A stretch of 59,047 nt of DNA from an uncultured Aquimarina sp. (GCA_947498785.1 CANMLS010000038.1:1-59047); one strand, 5' to 3'; positions 32,514 to 41,604 are shown, counted from the first letter of the stretch. Numbers and translations: made by a program. Notes: generated from the letters alone by a model not told the origin.

Positions 32514-33767
32514 TCAATACCTTGCAACCATTTGGTAGGTTTCTCTAGTAATTTGTCTCAATAAAATATCTTTTCCCTTTTCCAGAGATATAATCGCCTC
32601 ATTTGTAAAATGCCTGATGGTAAATAAAGATACATCGGTATTGTAAGCAACTCTAAATTTTGCTTTAAGTATATTCAAAAGTGATTCGAAATTATTAAAC
32701 TTATCATCTAGACATACAGAAAAACTAATTGCCGAATTCTGAATCAAATCTACCTTAATTTGATATTGATGAAAAAGTCTAAAGATCTCACTAATATTAT
32801 CTTCTACAATGAATGAAAAATCTAATGAAGAAAGTGAGAGTAGTATTTGATTTTTCTTTACGATATAACAGGAAAGATGCGGGTCTAGTGGTTGTCCTTT
32901 TTTTACAGAAGTTCCTTGGTTTTGTGGATGTAAAAACGACTTAACATATAAAGGGATTTCTTTTCGTTGTAGTGGTTGAATTGTTTTTGGGTGTATCACA
33001 GAAGCTCCGTAGAAGGCCAGCTCTATAGCCTCTTCATAAGAAATCTGAGATAACAATTGTGTTGTATCAAAAACCCGAGGATCTGCATTAAGTACACCCG
33101 GAACATCTTTCCATATACTTACACTATCAGCATTTAGACAATATGCAAAAATACCTGCGGTATAATCGCTTCCTTCTCTACCTAATGTAGTTGTAAAATT
33201 ATTCTCATCAGATCCGATAAATCCTTGGGTAATACTAAGTCCCTTTTTATTTACTCTTTTAAGTATACTTTGTTTTGTTACTTCCCAGTCTATTTCTGCA
33301 TCTCGATATGCATTATCTGTTTTGATAACATCCCGAGCATCCAACCATTTATTTTGATATCCCTTATAATTTAAATACTCACTTAAGATAGTAGAAGCAA
33401 GTAATTCTCCATAACTTACTATCTGATCATAGATATAATCATACCGGGTCGATTTATTTCTTTTGAGCGTAGTATCCAAATCTACGAACAACTGCTCTAC
33501 ATCTTTAAAAACAGAATGCTGCTCATTATCAAAAAGTTGTAGTAAAATTTCTTGATGATATGTTCTAACGTGATCCAGCAAACTGTCAAGATCTGAACTC
33601 TTTTTAAGATAAGACGCTACAATTTTCTCTAAAGCATTGGTCGTTTTACCCATTGCAGAAACCACAATAACTAAATTAGAAAATCCAGTTTCTTCTAATA
33701 CTTTAAGAACATTCTTTACCGCATTAGCATCTTTAACAGATGCTCCTCCAAATTTAAAAACTCTCAT
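32514..33767 (-). CDS. lysC: Aspartate kinase
   Basis: This 417-residue monofunctional aspartokinase catalyses the first step to Lys, Thr, Met and diaminopimelate. The kinase domain opens with MRVFKFGGASVKDANAVKNV and holds IVVSAMGKTTNALEK and TTLGREGSDYTAGIFAY. SISWKDVPGVL-like aspartate-binding sequence (VSIWKDVPGVLNADPRVF) and IHPKTIQPLQ follow. The C-terminal 110 residues form ACT-type regulatory repeats that are weakly conserved. The gene is 18 bases downstream of the acetyltransferase gene in the same direction, a pair conserved near fbp in Flavobacteriaceae. Confidence 0.95.
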   Translation of the reverse strand: MRVFKFGGASVKDANAVKNVLKVLEETGFSNLVIVVSAMGKTTNALEKIVASYLKKSSDLDSLLDHVRTYHQEILLQLFDNEQHSVFKDVEQLFVDLDTTLKRNKSTRYDYIYDQIVSYGELLASTILSEYLNYKGYQNKWLDARDVIKTDNAYRDAEIDWEVTKQSILKRVNKKGLSITQGFIGSDENNFTTTLGREGSDYTAGIFAYCLNADSVSIWKDVPGVLNADPRVFDTTQLLSQISYEEAIELAFYGASVIHPKTIQPLQRKEIPLYVKSFLHPQNQGTSVKKGQPLDPHLSCYIVKKNQILLSLSSLDFSFIVEDNISEIFRLFHQYQIKVDLIQNSAISFSVCLDDKFNNFESLLNILKAKFRVAYNTDVSLFTIRHFTNEAIISLEKGKDILLRQITRETYQMVARY

Positions 33768-33785
33768 CTACAGTTTTTTCTATAA

Positions 33786-34265
33786 TTATAATGCTGCTAC
33801 AAAATTATGAACTCCTTCTTGATCCATTTGAACCAGATACCAATCTTTCAGAAGTTTAGCTCCGCTTTTCTCATAAAAATCAATAGCATGAGTATTCCAA
33901 TCCAATACCACCCATTCTACTCTTCTCACTCCCTTTGATTTTGCATATTTTAATACTTCGGCATACAATGCGCTCCCTAAACCAGTACCTCTCATCGATT
34001 CATGTACAATAAGGTCTTCTAGGTGAATAGAACGCCCTTTCCATGTAGAAAATCGATAATATATTAAGGCTATACCAACGACTTTTTTCTCTACCTCGGC
34101 AACAAAACAATGAAAAAGCGGGTACTCTCCAAAACCCTCTCGAATCAATTCTTCAACAGTAACCTCTACTGCATCAGGTTCTTTTTCAAAAGTGGCTAAT
34201 TCCTGTATTAAATCAAGAACTTGACTCATATCTTGTTCTCTGGCATTCCTAATTATGTAGTTCAT
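33786..34265 (-). CDS. GNAT N-acetyltransferase (diamine acetyltransferase-like)
   Basis: ATG 34265 (MNYIIRNAREQDMSQVLDLI) is the normal start of the family; six upstream codons are probably leader. The 159-residue enzyme has HCFVAEVEKKVVGIALIYYRFSTWKGRSIHLEDLIV, then MRGTGLGSALYAEVLKYAKSKG as the acetyl-CoA site, and ending WNTHAIDFYEKSGAKLL. It is close in layout to spermidine/spermine and other amine acetyltransferases. The true substrate is unknown. It leads the transcript with lysC. Confidence 0.88.
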   Translation of the reverse strand: MNYIIRNAREQDMSQVLDLIQELATFEKEPDAVEVTVEELIREGFGEYPLFHCFVAEVEKKVVGIALIYYRFSTWKGRSIHLEDLIVHESMRGTGLGSALYAEVLKYAKSKGVRRVEWVVLDWNTHAIDFYEKSGAKLLKDWYLVQMDQEGVHNFVAAL

Positions 34266-34416
34266 AAAATAAAATTTTGTCAAAACTATAAAATATGTAT
34301 TAGAATTTAATTAATTTTCTAATCATAAAACTAGTATATTATTATGTCTCATGGTAATTACTAATAACGTTTGATAATTTAAATTCACGAAAACGTTATC
34401 GTTGTCTAAAAAACAA

Positions 34417-34424
34417 TACTTTTG
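34417..34424 (+). promoter_or_regulatory. Candidate -7 box of fbp
   Basis: TACTTTTG fits TAnnTTTG and lies 22 bases before the fbp start. A TTG is present 12 bases upstream, shorter than the ideal spacing. Confidence 0.4.
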
Positions 34425-34446
34425 CAACATATAAATTTCACCATAA

Positions 34447-35445
34447 ATGACAAGAAAAAACCAAACCTTAGGAGAATTTATTATCGAAAATCAAAAAGAT
34501 TTTCCATATGCAAGTGGAGAACTTTCTCGTTTGATTAATTCAATCAGACTAGCAGCAAAAATGGTGAATCATGAGGTAAATAAAGCTGGTCTAGTAGACA
34601 TTACAGGAGCTGCAGGAGAAACCAATATCCAAGGTGAAGATCAGCAAAAACTTGATGTTTTAGCCAATGAAACTTTTATCAATACTCTCACCAACAGAGA
34701 GATTGTATGTGGCATTGCCTCTGAAGAAAATGATGAATTTATCACGATAAAAGGTCAAAAAAATGATCATAGAAACAACTATGTTGTTCTTATGGATCCT
34801 CTGGATGGTAGTTCTAATATAGATGTAAATGTTTCTGTAGGGACTATTTTCTCTATTTATAGAAGAGTTACACCAACAGGAACACCGGTTACTCTCGAAG
34901 ATTTTCTACAACCTGGTAATTTGCAAGTTGCAGCGGGGTATATTATTTATGGAACATCTACCATGTTGGTATATACCACAGGCCATGGTGTAAACGGGTT
35001 TACTTTAAACCCTGCACTTGGAACGTATTATTTATCACATCCTAATATGAAGTTTCCCAATGATGGTGCTATTTATTCTGTAAACGAAGGTAATTATGTT
35101 CATTTTCCTCAAGGAATCAAAGATTATATCAAATATTGTCAAGAAGAAAAAGAAGATCGTCCTTATACCTCTCGTTATATTGGTTCATTAGTAAGTGATA
35201 TTCATCGTAATATGATAAAAGGAGGAATCTATATGTATCCTAGTACTTCTACCTCACCTAATGGTAAGCTTCGTTTATTATATGAATGTAACCCTATGGC
35301 ATTTATTACCGAACAAGCTGGAGGAAAAGCTAGTGATGGTTATAGACGAATTATGGATATAAAACCAACCGAATTACATGAACGTACACCTTTTATTTGT
35401 GGTAGTAAAAACATGGTCAAAAAGGTAGAATCTTTTATGAAATAA
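34447..35445 (+). CDS. fbp: Fructose-1,6-bisphosphatase class 1
   Basis: This 332-residue enzyme of gluconeogenesis hydrolyses fructose-1,6-bisphosphate to fructose-6-phosphate. The key segments are CGIASEENDEFI (metal-binding Glu), MDPLDGSSNIDVNVSVGTIFSIYR (the DPLDGSSN signature), SRYIGSLVSDIHRNMIKGGIYMYP, and LRLLYECNPMAFITEQAGG. All metal and substrate residues are in place. It is monocistronic, divergent from the lysC pair, with a -7 box close to the start. Confidence 0.98.
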   Translation: MTRKNQTLGEFIIENQKDFPYASGELSRLINSIRLAAKMVNHEVNKAGLVDITGAAGETNIQGEDQQKLDVLANETFINTLTNREIVCGIASEENDEFITIKGQKNDHRNNYVVLMDPLDGSSNIDVNVSVGTIFSIYRRVTPTGTPVTLEDFLQPGNLQVAAGYIIYGTSTMLVYTTGHGVNGFTLNPALGTYYLSHPNMKFPNDGAIYSVNEGNYVHFPQGIKDYIKYCQEEKEDRPYTSRYIGSLVSDIHRNMIKGGIYMYPSTSTSPNGKLRLLYECNPMAFITEQAGGKASDGYRRIMDIKPTELHERTPFICGSKNMVKKVESFMK

Positions 35446-35686
35446 ATTCTTATATTTCTAAATTATTATTATTTACTCTCTTTGTATACAGGAATAGTTG
35501 TATATTTATACTATTCTATATCATTCATATCCCTATATTTTAAAGGCAAACCCTATGAATAATCTTCCTCAAAAGAAGGTTATATGCGCATAGAATTAAC
35601 ATTATCATCAGTTAAGATTATGTTTTTAGCGTTTTTATGTTAATTTTACATATAGTGTAAAATAAAAATCTAATTAAACCAACCAA

Positions 35687-36040
35687 ATGGCTAAAGAAAA
35701 TAAAGCTATTGAAGAAAAAGTTGATAACGATCCTTCATCAAAAATAGAGGCAATAAAAAATCTGATTTTTGGAGAAAATATTGCCGCTTATAATTCAGAG
35801 TTCGAAAAGGTAAAAAAAGATATTTCAAACAAGAAAAAAGAACTCGAAAACTTTATTGAGGATTCTCGTACAGAACTTAATCAGGCTATCGACAATTTAA
35901 GCACAGATATCAATATTCGAATTACAGAATTAGAAGATAATCTTGCAGAAAAAGCAGAGCACTTAGATGCTAAAAAAGTTGATAAAAAAGTATTAGGAGA
36001 CCTTCTTATTTCTTTAGGCGAGAAAATAAGTCAAAAGTAA
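35687..36040 (+). CDS. Coiled-coil protein, first gene of the GTPase-kinase operon
   Basis: This 117-residue soluble protein is highly charged and almost all helical. Residues 28-95 carry heptad-like repeats (FEKVKKDISNKKKELENFI, AIDNLSTDINIRITELEDNL), so a long coiled coil is expected. The short C-terminus (DKKVLGDLLISLGEKISQ) resembles a dimer or docking helix. No family is recognised. It lies 16 bases before the longin-like gene and opens a four-gene operon with a Rab-like GTPase and a hybrid histidine kinase. It may tether or organise the complex. Confidence 0.75.
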   Translation: MAKENKAIEEKVDNDPSSKIEAIKNLIFGENIAAYNSEFEKVKKDISNKKKELENFIEDSRTELNQAIDNLSTDINIRITELEDNLAEKAEHLDAKKVDKKVLGDLLISLGEKISQK

Positions 36041-36056
36041 CCCAATATCCAAGGGT

Positions 36057-36881
36057 ATGGAGGAACAGGATAAACTTAAGATTCTTAAAGAACTTCTTCT
36101 TACCGAAGAAAAAGAATTTGCCGACTCTATTGCTCAAAAAGTAGAAGAACTAACCAAAATTGTTCATCAGAAAAAAGAACTATCTAATAAAGTCGATCCC
36201 ATAATTGATGACAGACTAGAAGAATTTGTACAAGAAATCCCAAAAACTCTTGGTCCTACCATTACAGAGGCATTAAAAGAAGAAATTAAAAATTCTCAAG
36301 ACGCGGTAGTAGAAGCTTTATTTCCTATTATCGGTAAAATGATAAAAAAGTACATCGCTCATGAAATGAGATTACTGAGTGAAAATATATCCAGAAAGAC
36401 CAAACAAGCATTCTCTTTTAAGAACTGGTTTCGTAGGACCAAAGCAAAAGTACAAGGGGTTAGTGAAGGAGATCTTGCTATTAGTGATTATGCAAAACCA
36501 AGGTTAATTCAAATGTTTGTAATCGAGAAAAACTCTGGGATATTAATAGCTGATTATAGCCCATTGTCTGACGGAACCATTGATAAAGAAATGATTGCGG
36601 GAATGTTAACCGCAATAAAAAGTTTTGTAGAAGATGCTTTTCAGGGAGGAAATCAAAACTTAGAATTAATAGAATATGAATTATATACCATACATATTCA
36701 AAATTTCTATACATATTATGTTGCTGCAGTAATTTCTGGAGCATATAATATGATGTTTAAGGAAGTTTTGGAAGATCAAATTATAGAATTTGCCAAAAAT
36801 CATATTTCAAATAAAGATTTAGAAAACAGTACCCTATTTACCAAAAAATTAAAAAAACATTTTGCAGATGAAATTGTCTAA
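36057..36881 (+). CDS. Coiled-coil protein with longin/roadblock-like domain
   Basis: This 274-residue protein has a helical N-terminal part (about 1-135), with LFPIIGKMIKKYIAHEMRLLSENI as a conserved-looking hinge. A C-terminal alpha/beta domain (about 158-250) follows: LIQMFVIEKNSGILIADYSP, IAGMLTAIKSFVEDAFQGG, then ELIEYELYTIHIQNFYTYYVAAVISGA. The latter recalls longin/roadblock-type domains, which often act as partners or regulators of small Ras-like GTPases. The overlap of 14 bases with the GTPase gene supports a complex. Related modules fused to OmpA domains occur in other Bacteroidota. The assignment is by eye. Confidence 0.6.
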   Translation: MEEQDKLKILKELLLTEEKEFADSIAQKVEELTKIVHQKKELSNKVDPIIDDRLEEFVQEIPKTLGPTITEALKEEIKNSQDAVVEALFPIIGKMIKKYIAHEMRLLSENISRKTKQAFSFKNWFRRTKAKVQGVSEGDLAISDYAKPRLIQMFVIEKNSGILIADYSPLSDGTIDKEMIAGMLTAIKSFVEDAFQGGNQNLELIEYELYTIHIQNFYTYYVAAVISGAYNMMFKEVLEDQIIEFAKNHISNKDLENSTLFTKKLKKHFADEIV

Positions 36882-37362
36882 AAAAGTAGTGCTTTTGGGA
36901 CACTTTGGTGTCGGAAAAACGTCATTGTTCAGACGTTTTATTGACAATGAATTTTCACAAGAATATAAGGTAACTCTTGGAGTTCAAATTAAAAAGAAAA
37001 TAATACAATTGCCCGATGGTCGAGAATTATCTATGATCATTTGGGATGCCGAAGGACATTCTAATAGTGTAGAAGACACTCGAAAATCATATTTGCTGGG
37101 AGCACATGCCTTTATTTATGTTTTTGACCTCACCAGAGAAGAAACCTACTTAAATATTAATAAAGATCTCGAATATCTTAACCAAAACTACCCCAAAGTG
37201 CCAACAAAAATATTAGGTAATAAATTGGACTTAGTTAATGAAAAAGAAACTAGTGTTCATCTTAAAACCAACAATATACCTTTTGATTGTTTAACCAGTG
37301 CAAAAACGAATAAAAATGTTCTGGATTTCTTTTCTGATCTTGCCGAAGTAATAATCAAGTAA
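36868..37362 (+). CDS. Rab/Ras-like small GTPase
   Basis: ATG 36868 (MKLSKKVVLLGHFGVGKTSLF) was chosen over a TTG two codons earlier. The 164-residue protein is a single GTPase domain: P-loop GHFGVGKTS, switch I region with Thr in EYKVTLGVQI, G3 WDAEGH, G4 GNKLD and G5 TSAKT. The fold and length are like eukaryotic Rab/Ras proteins, but there is no C-terminal lipidation motif. The G3 motif DAEGH has His after Gly in place of the usual Gln. It overlaps the longin-like gene and is 2 bases from the kinase gene, so it likely switches that kinase or its partners. Confidence 0.92.
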   Translation: MKLSKKVVLLGHFGVGKTSLFRRFIDNEFSQEYKVTLGVQIKKKIIQLPDGRELSMIIWDAEGHSNSVEDTRKSYLLGAHAFIYVFDLTREETYLNINKDLEYLNQNYPKVPTKILGNKLDLVNEKETSVHLKTNNIPFDCLTSAKTNKNVLDFFSDLAEVIIK

Positions 37363-37364
37363 GC

Positions 37365-38894
37365 ATGGTAGATGAATTACAATTTAACCCCCAGGTACAA
37401 GTTCTCAAGGTATCCTATGATGGTATCATTAAAGAAACTGACAAGAATCTTTTTAATTGGCCCAAACAATCCTCTATTTTTGATGCTCATCCTTTTTTTG
37501 AGATTTTAAGAGATTTTGAACAAAGTGACCATAGTAACCATGTAGCATTAAACTTTCCTTGTATTCATATAGAAGATAGTGATACAGAAAGAATTTGCGA
37601 TATTACTATAACATTCGACAAAGAAGAAATCACCATTATCCTTTTTGATTACACATCAAAATACAGAGATTTAAATCAAATAGCACAGCAGAAAAACGAA
37701 TCTATTCTTTTATCCAAAGAACTAGAACTTAAGAACAAATATCTTCTAGAGAAAGAAGAATTTAAAAATAGTTTTATTGCTAATATAAATCATGAAATAA
37801 GAACTCCTTTAACCAGTATATTAGGATTTGTAGAGGTTCTTGAAACCACAAAACTCACTTTTGAACAAGAGGAGCTTGCACGAATTATAAAAAGAGAAAG
37901 TCATCATCTCAATGCCCTTATTGATGATATGATTGATCTCTCCAAAATAGAATCAGGAACATTAAAAATTGTTCAAGAACGTTTTGCTTTCCGGGATATA
38001 ATGAATGGATTTCGTGAATCTTATTCTAAAATGGCAGAGGAAAAACAAATCATTTTTGAGACCAATATCGACCCTAACATTCAGGAATATCTTATTGGAG
38101 ATAGAACAAGAATATATCAGATTATAAACAATCTCCTTACCAATGCCTTTAAATTTACCGAAGAAGGTAAAATCAGTTTTTCGGTTACAAAAAACTATCA
38201 GCGTACCAATAAATTAAGTCTTACTTTTAAAATTGAAGATACAGGAATTGGAATTCTTGAAGAAAATCTACCTCATCTTTTTGAGCGTTTCTCTCGATTT
38301 GATCAGGACAAACAAATTCCCGGAACAGGTCTAGGTCTTGCCATCGTTAAAAATCTGGTTGATCTTCTCAATGGCGAAATAAAAGTAACTAGTGAACCCG
38401 AAAAAGGAACAACATTCAATGTTAAGTTACCTTTTAAATTTGAAGTCACAAAAACTACTCCTGGTAGAAAAAAGAAAAAATATACCCTCCCAGAGAGTTC
38501 TAATAAATTTAGAATCTTATTAGTAGAGGACGAAGAGATTACCCAATATCTTATCATGAAAATACTAATCTCTAAGGGTAATTTTTTTGTTGATATTGCT
38601 ATTAATGGTCAGCAAGCAATAAATTATATTGAGCGTCGTAAATATGATCTGGTTTTGATGGATCTAACTATTTCAAAAATTGATGGATATCAGGCTACTC
38701 ATATGATTCGTAATAACTATGGAGATAAATTCATTTCAGAAGTCCCGATCATCGGTTTTTCTGGAAAATCTAATGATACTGCAAGGGATAAATGTATTAG
38801 ATCAGGAATGGATGATTTTATAGCAAAACCTTTTGAACAGGAAGAACTCATGTATAAAATTATAAAACAAATAGCAAAAAAGGCTGCCGAATAG
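37365..38894 (+). CDS. Hybrid histidine kinase with receiver domain
   Basis: This 509-residue soluble sensor kinase has an N-terminal PAS-like segment (1-105) and a coiled-coil linker. A HisKA domain has the H-box NHEIRTPLTSILGF. A HATPase domain shows N-box YQIINNLLTNAFKFTEEG, G1 EDTGIGI and G2 GTGLGLAIVKNLV. A C-terminal receiver has LLVEDEEI, the phospho-acceptor LVLMDLT and Lys in FIAKPF. No membrane helix is present, so the input is cytosolic. It follows the small GTPase gene by 2 bases, and the GTPase or the longin-like protein is the obvious candidate input. Confidence 0.95.
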   Translation: MVDELQFNPQVQVLKVSYDGIIKETDKNLFNWPKQSSIFDAHPFFEILRDFEQSDHSNHVALNFPCIHIEDSDTERICDITITFDKEEITIILFDYTSKYRDLNQIAQQKNESILLSKELELKNKYLLEKEEFKNSFIANINHEIRTPLTSILGFVEVLETTKLTFEQEELARIIKRESHHLNALIDDMIDLSKIESGTLKIVQERFAFRDIMNGFRESYSKMAEEKQIIFETNIDPNIQEYLIGDRTRIYQIINNLLTNAFKFTEEGKISFSVTKNYQRTNKLSLTFKIEDTGIGILEENLPHLFERFSRFDQDKQIPGTGLGLAIVKNLVDLLNGEIKVTSEPEKGTTFNVKLPFKFEVTKTTPGRKKKKYTLPESSNKFRILLVEDEEITQYLIMKILISKGNFFVDIAINGQQAINYIERRKYDLVLMDLTISKIDGYQATHMIRNNYGDKFISEVPIIGFSGKSNDTARDKCIRSGMDDFIAKPFEQEELMYKIIKQIAKKAAE

Positions 38895-38905
38895 GCAGCC
38901 TTTAC
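38876..38905. terminator. Bidirectional terminator between the kinase and TerB genes
   Basis: AAAGGCTGCC and GGCAGCCTTT arms around GAATA. On the minus strand a T6 run follows, so it acts best on the TerB-like gene; on the plus strand the T-run is short. Confidence 0.75.
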
Positions 38906-38924
38906 ATCGTATAAAGAATACTAA

Positions 38925-39359
38925 TTATCTATTCATATTTCTAATCTCGTCTGCAAAGGTCTCTCCATCGACTCCCTGATCTACAAGAATTAAGGCTTTA
39001 TCAACAACATATTTTGCATTTTCTGATTTAAAACCTAAACCAATACTCAATTTCTCCAATAAAACCACTTGTCCTTCTCCTTTAACATGATCAGCATATA
39101 CCATTTTTGCCAAGTCATATAATCGCTCTAATCTTCTATCATAACTTGTAGGAGGATTAATAGGATGTGTATCATAATCCTTTAAAATTTCTTTATAATC
39201 ATTTTCAGAAATATCCAGTCTTCTCGCTAATCTATCCAAAAAGGCCTTTTCCTCATCTGTAATAACTCCATCAGTCATAGCTATTTTAACAATTGCCGCA
39301 AAATGGTCTTGATTTCTCTTCTGAAATCCACTATCAAATAAATCAGATATTGACATCAT
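38925..39359 (-). CDS. TerB-like tellurite resistance domain protein
   Basis: ATG 39359 (MMSISDLFDSGFQKRNQDHF) was chosen; the eight codons before it look untranslated. The 144-residue helical protein matches the TerB fold: HFAAIVKIAMTDGVITDEEKAFLDRLARRLDI, with the acidic D-G-x-I-x-x-E-E loop that binds metal in TerB, and a second half with VLLEKLSIGLGF. TerB-like proteins are cytosolic and membrane-associated. The role is not defined outside ter operons, and none of the other ter genes is near. Confidence 0.85.
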   Translation of the reverse strand: MMSISDLFDSGFQKRNQDHFAAIVKIAMTDGVITDEEKAFLDRLARRLDISENDYKEILKDYDTHPINPPTSYDRRLERLYDLAKMVYADHVKGEGQVVLLEKLSIGLGFKSENAKYVVDKALILVDQGVDGETFADEIRNMNR

Positions 39360-39706
39360 GTACTTTTGTTTAATTTGCCGCAAATATAACTAAACTATAC
39401 ACCTTTTTAAAATTTAAAATTGTCCTTTTTAGTGTAAAACAACTCCTTGGAGTTATAAATCTCTCAGGAAAATACTATCATGACATAATAAATTCATTTA
39501 GGTTTCTTTCTCATCACACTTCAAAAACTTAACTTCTTCTCATTAATATTAGTAAATTGAATGCTATCAAAACAAATTTGATCTTAACAAATTATTTTTA
39601 TTAATTCATCTTACCCCTTCGCTTTAACTCGAAAATTTTGCTTTTAAATAGTAATGAAGTGATTTTTTATAAATATCTGTGTCTTAAAAATAAAAAAACA
39701 GGAAAA
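39360..39706. other. Intergenic region, nothing recognised
   Basis: AT-rich spacer between the TerB-like gene and a small coiled-coil frame. No RNA gene or repeat is visible. It should contain the TerB promoter. Confidence 0.55.
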
Positions 39707-39859
39707 ATGGATGCAAAATTACTTCAAAAAATTGAAGAATTAACGCTGTATACCATACAACAAGATAAACAAGCTAAAGACATTGAAGAATTAAAAGTAT
39801 TAAATAGAAAACTTCTTGAATTACAAAAAAGATTGGACAAACTTGAATCTGAAAAATAG
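39707..39859 (+). CDS. Small coiled-coil protein or detached C-terminal tail
   Basis: This 50-codon frame (MDAKLLQKIEELTLYTIQQD, then IEELKVLNRKLLELQKRLDKLE) is a clear coiled coil. The same LLQKIEELTLYTIQQ type of tail ends many larger flavobacterial secreted proteins with tail-fibre-like or surface domains. Here there is no upstream domain, only an AT-rich spacer, so it may be a free-standing mini-protein or a remnant of such a gene. A purine-rich AGGAAAAA precedes ATG 39707. Confidence 0.5.
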   Translation: MDAKLLQKIEELTLYTIQQDKQAKDIEELKVLNRKLLELQKRLDKLESEK

Positions 39860-39918
39860 AAAGAAAACTTTGGTTATGATTAAGAGTAGAGTATTCACAA
39901 AACACTAACTATTATAAA

Positions 39919-39966
39919 ATGAATTTTAAGCTCCTTTTCCTGATATCGCTTTGTGTTCTCAAATAA
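39919..39966 (+). pseudogene. Orphan signal-peptide start, truncated after 15 codons
   Basis: MNFKLLFLISLCVLK followed by TAA reads like the N-terminus of a secreted protein cut by a stop. It lies just downstream of the coiled-coil frame and 40 bases before the GspF gene end. It is too short for a confident gene and may be a decayed start. Confidence 0.3.
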
Positions 39967-40005
39967 CCTAGCAAGTTATTCTTTATATTCCTTAATACAG
40001 ATAAT

Positions 40006-41136
40006 TTAGCCTATGACACTACTTAATCTAAACATTGGTAAATACATCGCAATTAAAATTGCTCCAACAATAATCCCAACAAAAATGGTTAATAATGGAT
40101 TAAGGATATTAGAAATGATCTGAGATTGATATTTTACTTGCTGGTTATATTGTTCATTTAATTTTTGAAAGATGAACTCTGTTTGATTGGTTTCTTCTGC
40201 TACACGTATCATTGCAATCATTTTCTTATCAAAAATAGGACTTTCAGCAAAAGAAACACTTAATGTATCTCCTTCAAGAACAAGCTGTTTAGTTCTACAT
40301 AACCCTTGTTGAAGCGGATAAAAATTAATCATATTCTTAACCAAATCAATGCTCTCTACCATGGGTACTTTAGCAGAAGTCAATAGGGATATTGCCTGGG
40401 TAAATTGCGCCATATAAATTCTCTGAAAGTAATTACCCAATATAGGTAATCGTAGCTGAATCGTTCCAAGGATTTTTCGATACCATTGCTTTTTAGATAT
40501 AAAAACAAGTACACCGGTTCCTAAGATAAAAAGTCCAAATAACAGTGCTCCATACTCCCCCATAAAGTTAGAGAAACTAATAATTCCTTGCGTAATCCCT
40601 GGGAGATCTACCTTGTTTTGTTTAAAAATATCAACAAACATAGGCACTACATATCGAAGCATAAAAACGATAACAATCATTGCTGTACATAATACTATTA
40701 TGGGATATGTAAGTGCAGAAACAATTTCTCTACGTAGTTCATTTTTTCGCTTATAAAATTCGCTAAGTTCTAAAGTAATTTTGGCCAACTCCCCTGTCTG
40801 TTCTCCTATTTTTATGGCATAATATTCATAATCAGTAAAGTTTTTATCGTCTTTAAGAATTTCAGAAAAAGGTGTTCCGGCAATCAGTTTAGAAAGCATA
40901 GCGGTCATGAGTTTTCTGTCTTTCTCTTTTTTCTGAGTTTCTGACAATAATTCTAATCCACTTCTGAGGTCTATCCCCGATTTTAGTAATACACTAAGCT
41001 CGGCATACCATTCCTCTTTCTTTTTGGATGTAAATGCAGTTCCAAGTAGCGTAATCTCTCTGGTTAATATATCAGATACATCAAAAGAGTTCTCTTTTTG
41101 GCTTTGTTTTTTAGAGGTATCTATCTTTATTCCCAT
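40006..41136 (-). CDS. gspF: Type II secretion/type IV pilus inner-membrane platform protein GspF-like
   Basis: This 376-residue protein has the GspF/PilC layout: a cytosolic N-terminal domain (FTSKKKEEWYAELSVLLKSGIDLRSGLELLSE), a first membrane helix (ALTYPIIVLCTAMIVIVFML), a second GspF domain (YMAQFTQAISLLTSAKVPMVESIDL) and two C-terminal helices. RVAEETNQ, near position 300, is the usual EEAG-like segment. It forms the platform that couples the ATPase to pseudopilus assembly. It is the last gene of the minus-strand operon, 3 bases after the GspJ-like gene. Confidence 0.93.
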   Translation of the reverse strand: MGIKIDTSKKQSQKENSFDVSDILTREITLLGTAFTSKKKEEWYAELSVLLKSGIDLRSGLELLSETQKKEKDRKLMTAMLSKLIAGTPFSEILKDDKNFTDYEYYAIKIGEQTGELAKITLELSEFYKRKNELRREIVSALTYPIIVLCTAMIVIVFMLRYVVPMFVDIFKQNKVDLPGITQGIISFSNFMGEYGALLFGLFILGTGVLVFISKKQWYRKILGTIQLRLPILGNYFQRIYMAQFTQAISLLTSAKVPMVESIDLVKNMINFYPLQQGLCRTKQLVLEGDTLSVSFAESPIFDKKMIAMIRVAEETNQTEFIFQKLNEQYNQQVKYQSQIISNILNPLLTIFVGIIVGAILIAMYLPMFRLSSVIG

Positions 41137-41139
41137 ACT

Positions 41140-41604
41140 CTAGAAATGTATCGTTGGATCATTATATTTAAACACAAATAACCGATGTGGTTCTTTGGTG
41201 TTATGAAAGGTTAATTTTATGGCATCTATATTTCCTGACTGTACTAACTTTCCTTCAAAATAAAACAATTTTTCTTTTATTAATACGGTATGATTACTAA
41301 TGTTGGTTACAATACTATCTGTATAAAATTGATATTTTCTTTTGTCAATAGGAGAAGAAACGATCAATATATTTTCTACTGGATCCCATATAGCAGTAGG
41401 AAAGGTATTAAAATCGATAGTCAAGGCAGTTTCAAAAGATTGTATTTGCTCTTTATTTTCATAATTTTCACCAATGTTGCGCATATTTTTCTGTACAATT
41501 CCTAATACCGAAAATGCCAACCCTACTACTATTACAGAAATTACCATAACAACCATAATTTCGGTCAATGTAAATGCCTTTATTTTATGATTTATCTTTA
41601 TCAT
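41140..41604 (-). CDS. Minor pseudopilin, GspJ-like
   Basis: This 154-residue prepilin starts MIKINHKIKAFTLTEIMVVM, a short leader ending Lys-Ala, then F-T-L-T-E with Glu at +5 and a hydrophobic helix (VVMVISVIVVGLAFSVL). Cleavage after Ala gives a standard N-terminal pseudopilin helix. The globular part has no recognisable domain. It abuts the GspI-like gene with overlapping ends, and both probably sit at the tip of the pseudopilus. Confidence 0.85.
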   Translation of the reverse strand: MIKINHKIKAFTLTEIMVVMVISVIVVGLAFSVLGIVQKNMRNIGENYENKEQIQSFETALTIDFNTFPTAIWDPVENILIVSSPIDKRKYQFYTDSIVTNISNHTVLIKEKLFYFEGKLVQSGNIDAIKLTFHNTKEPHRLFVFKYNDPTIHF

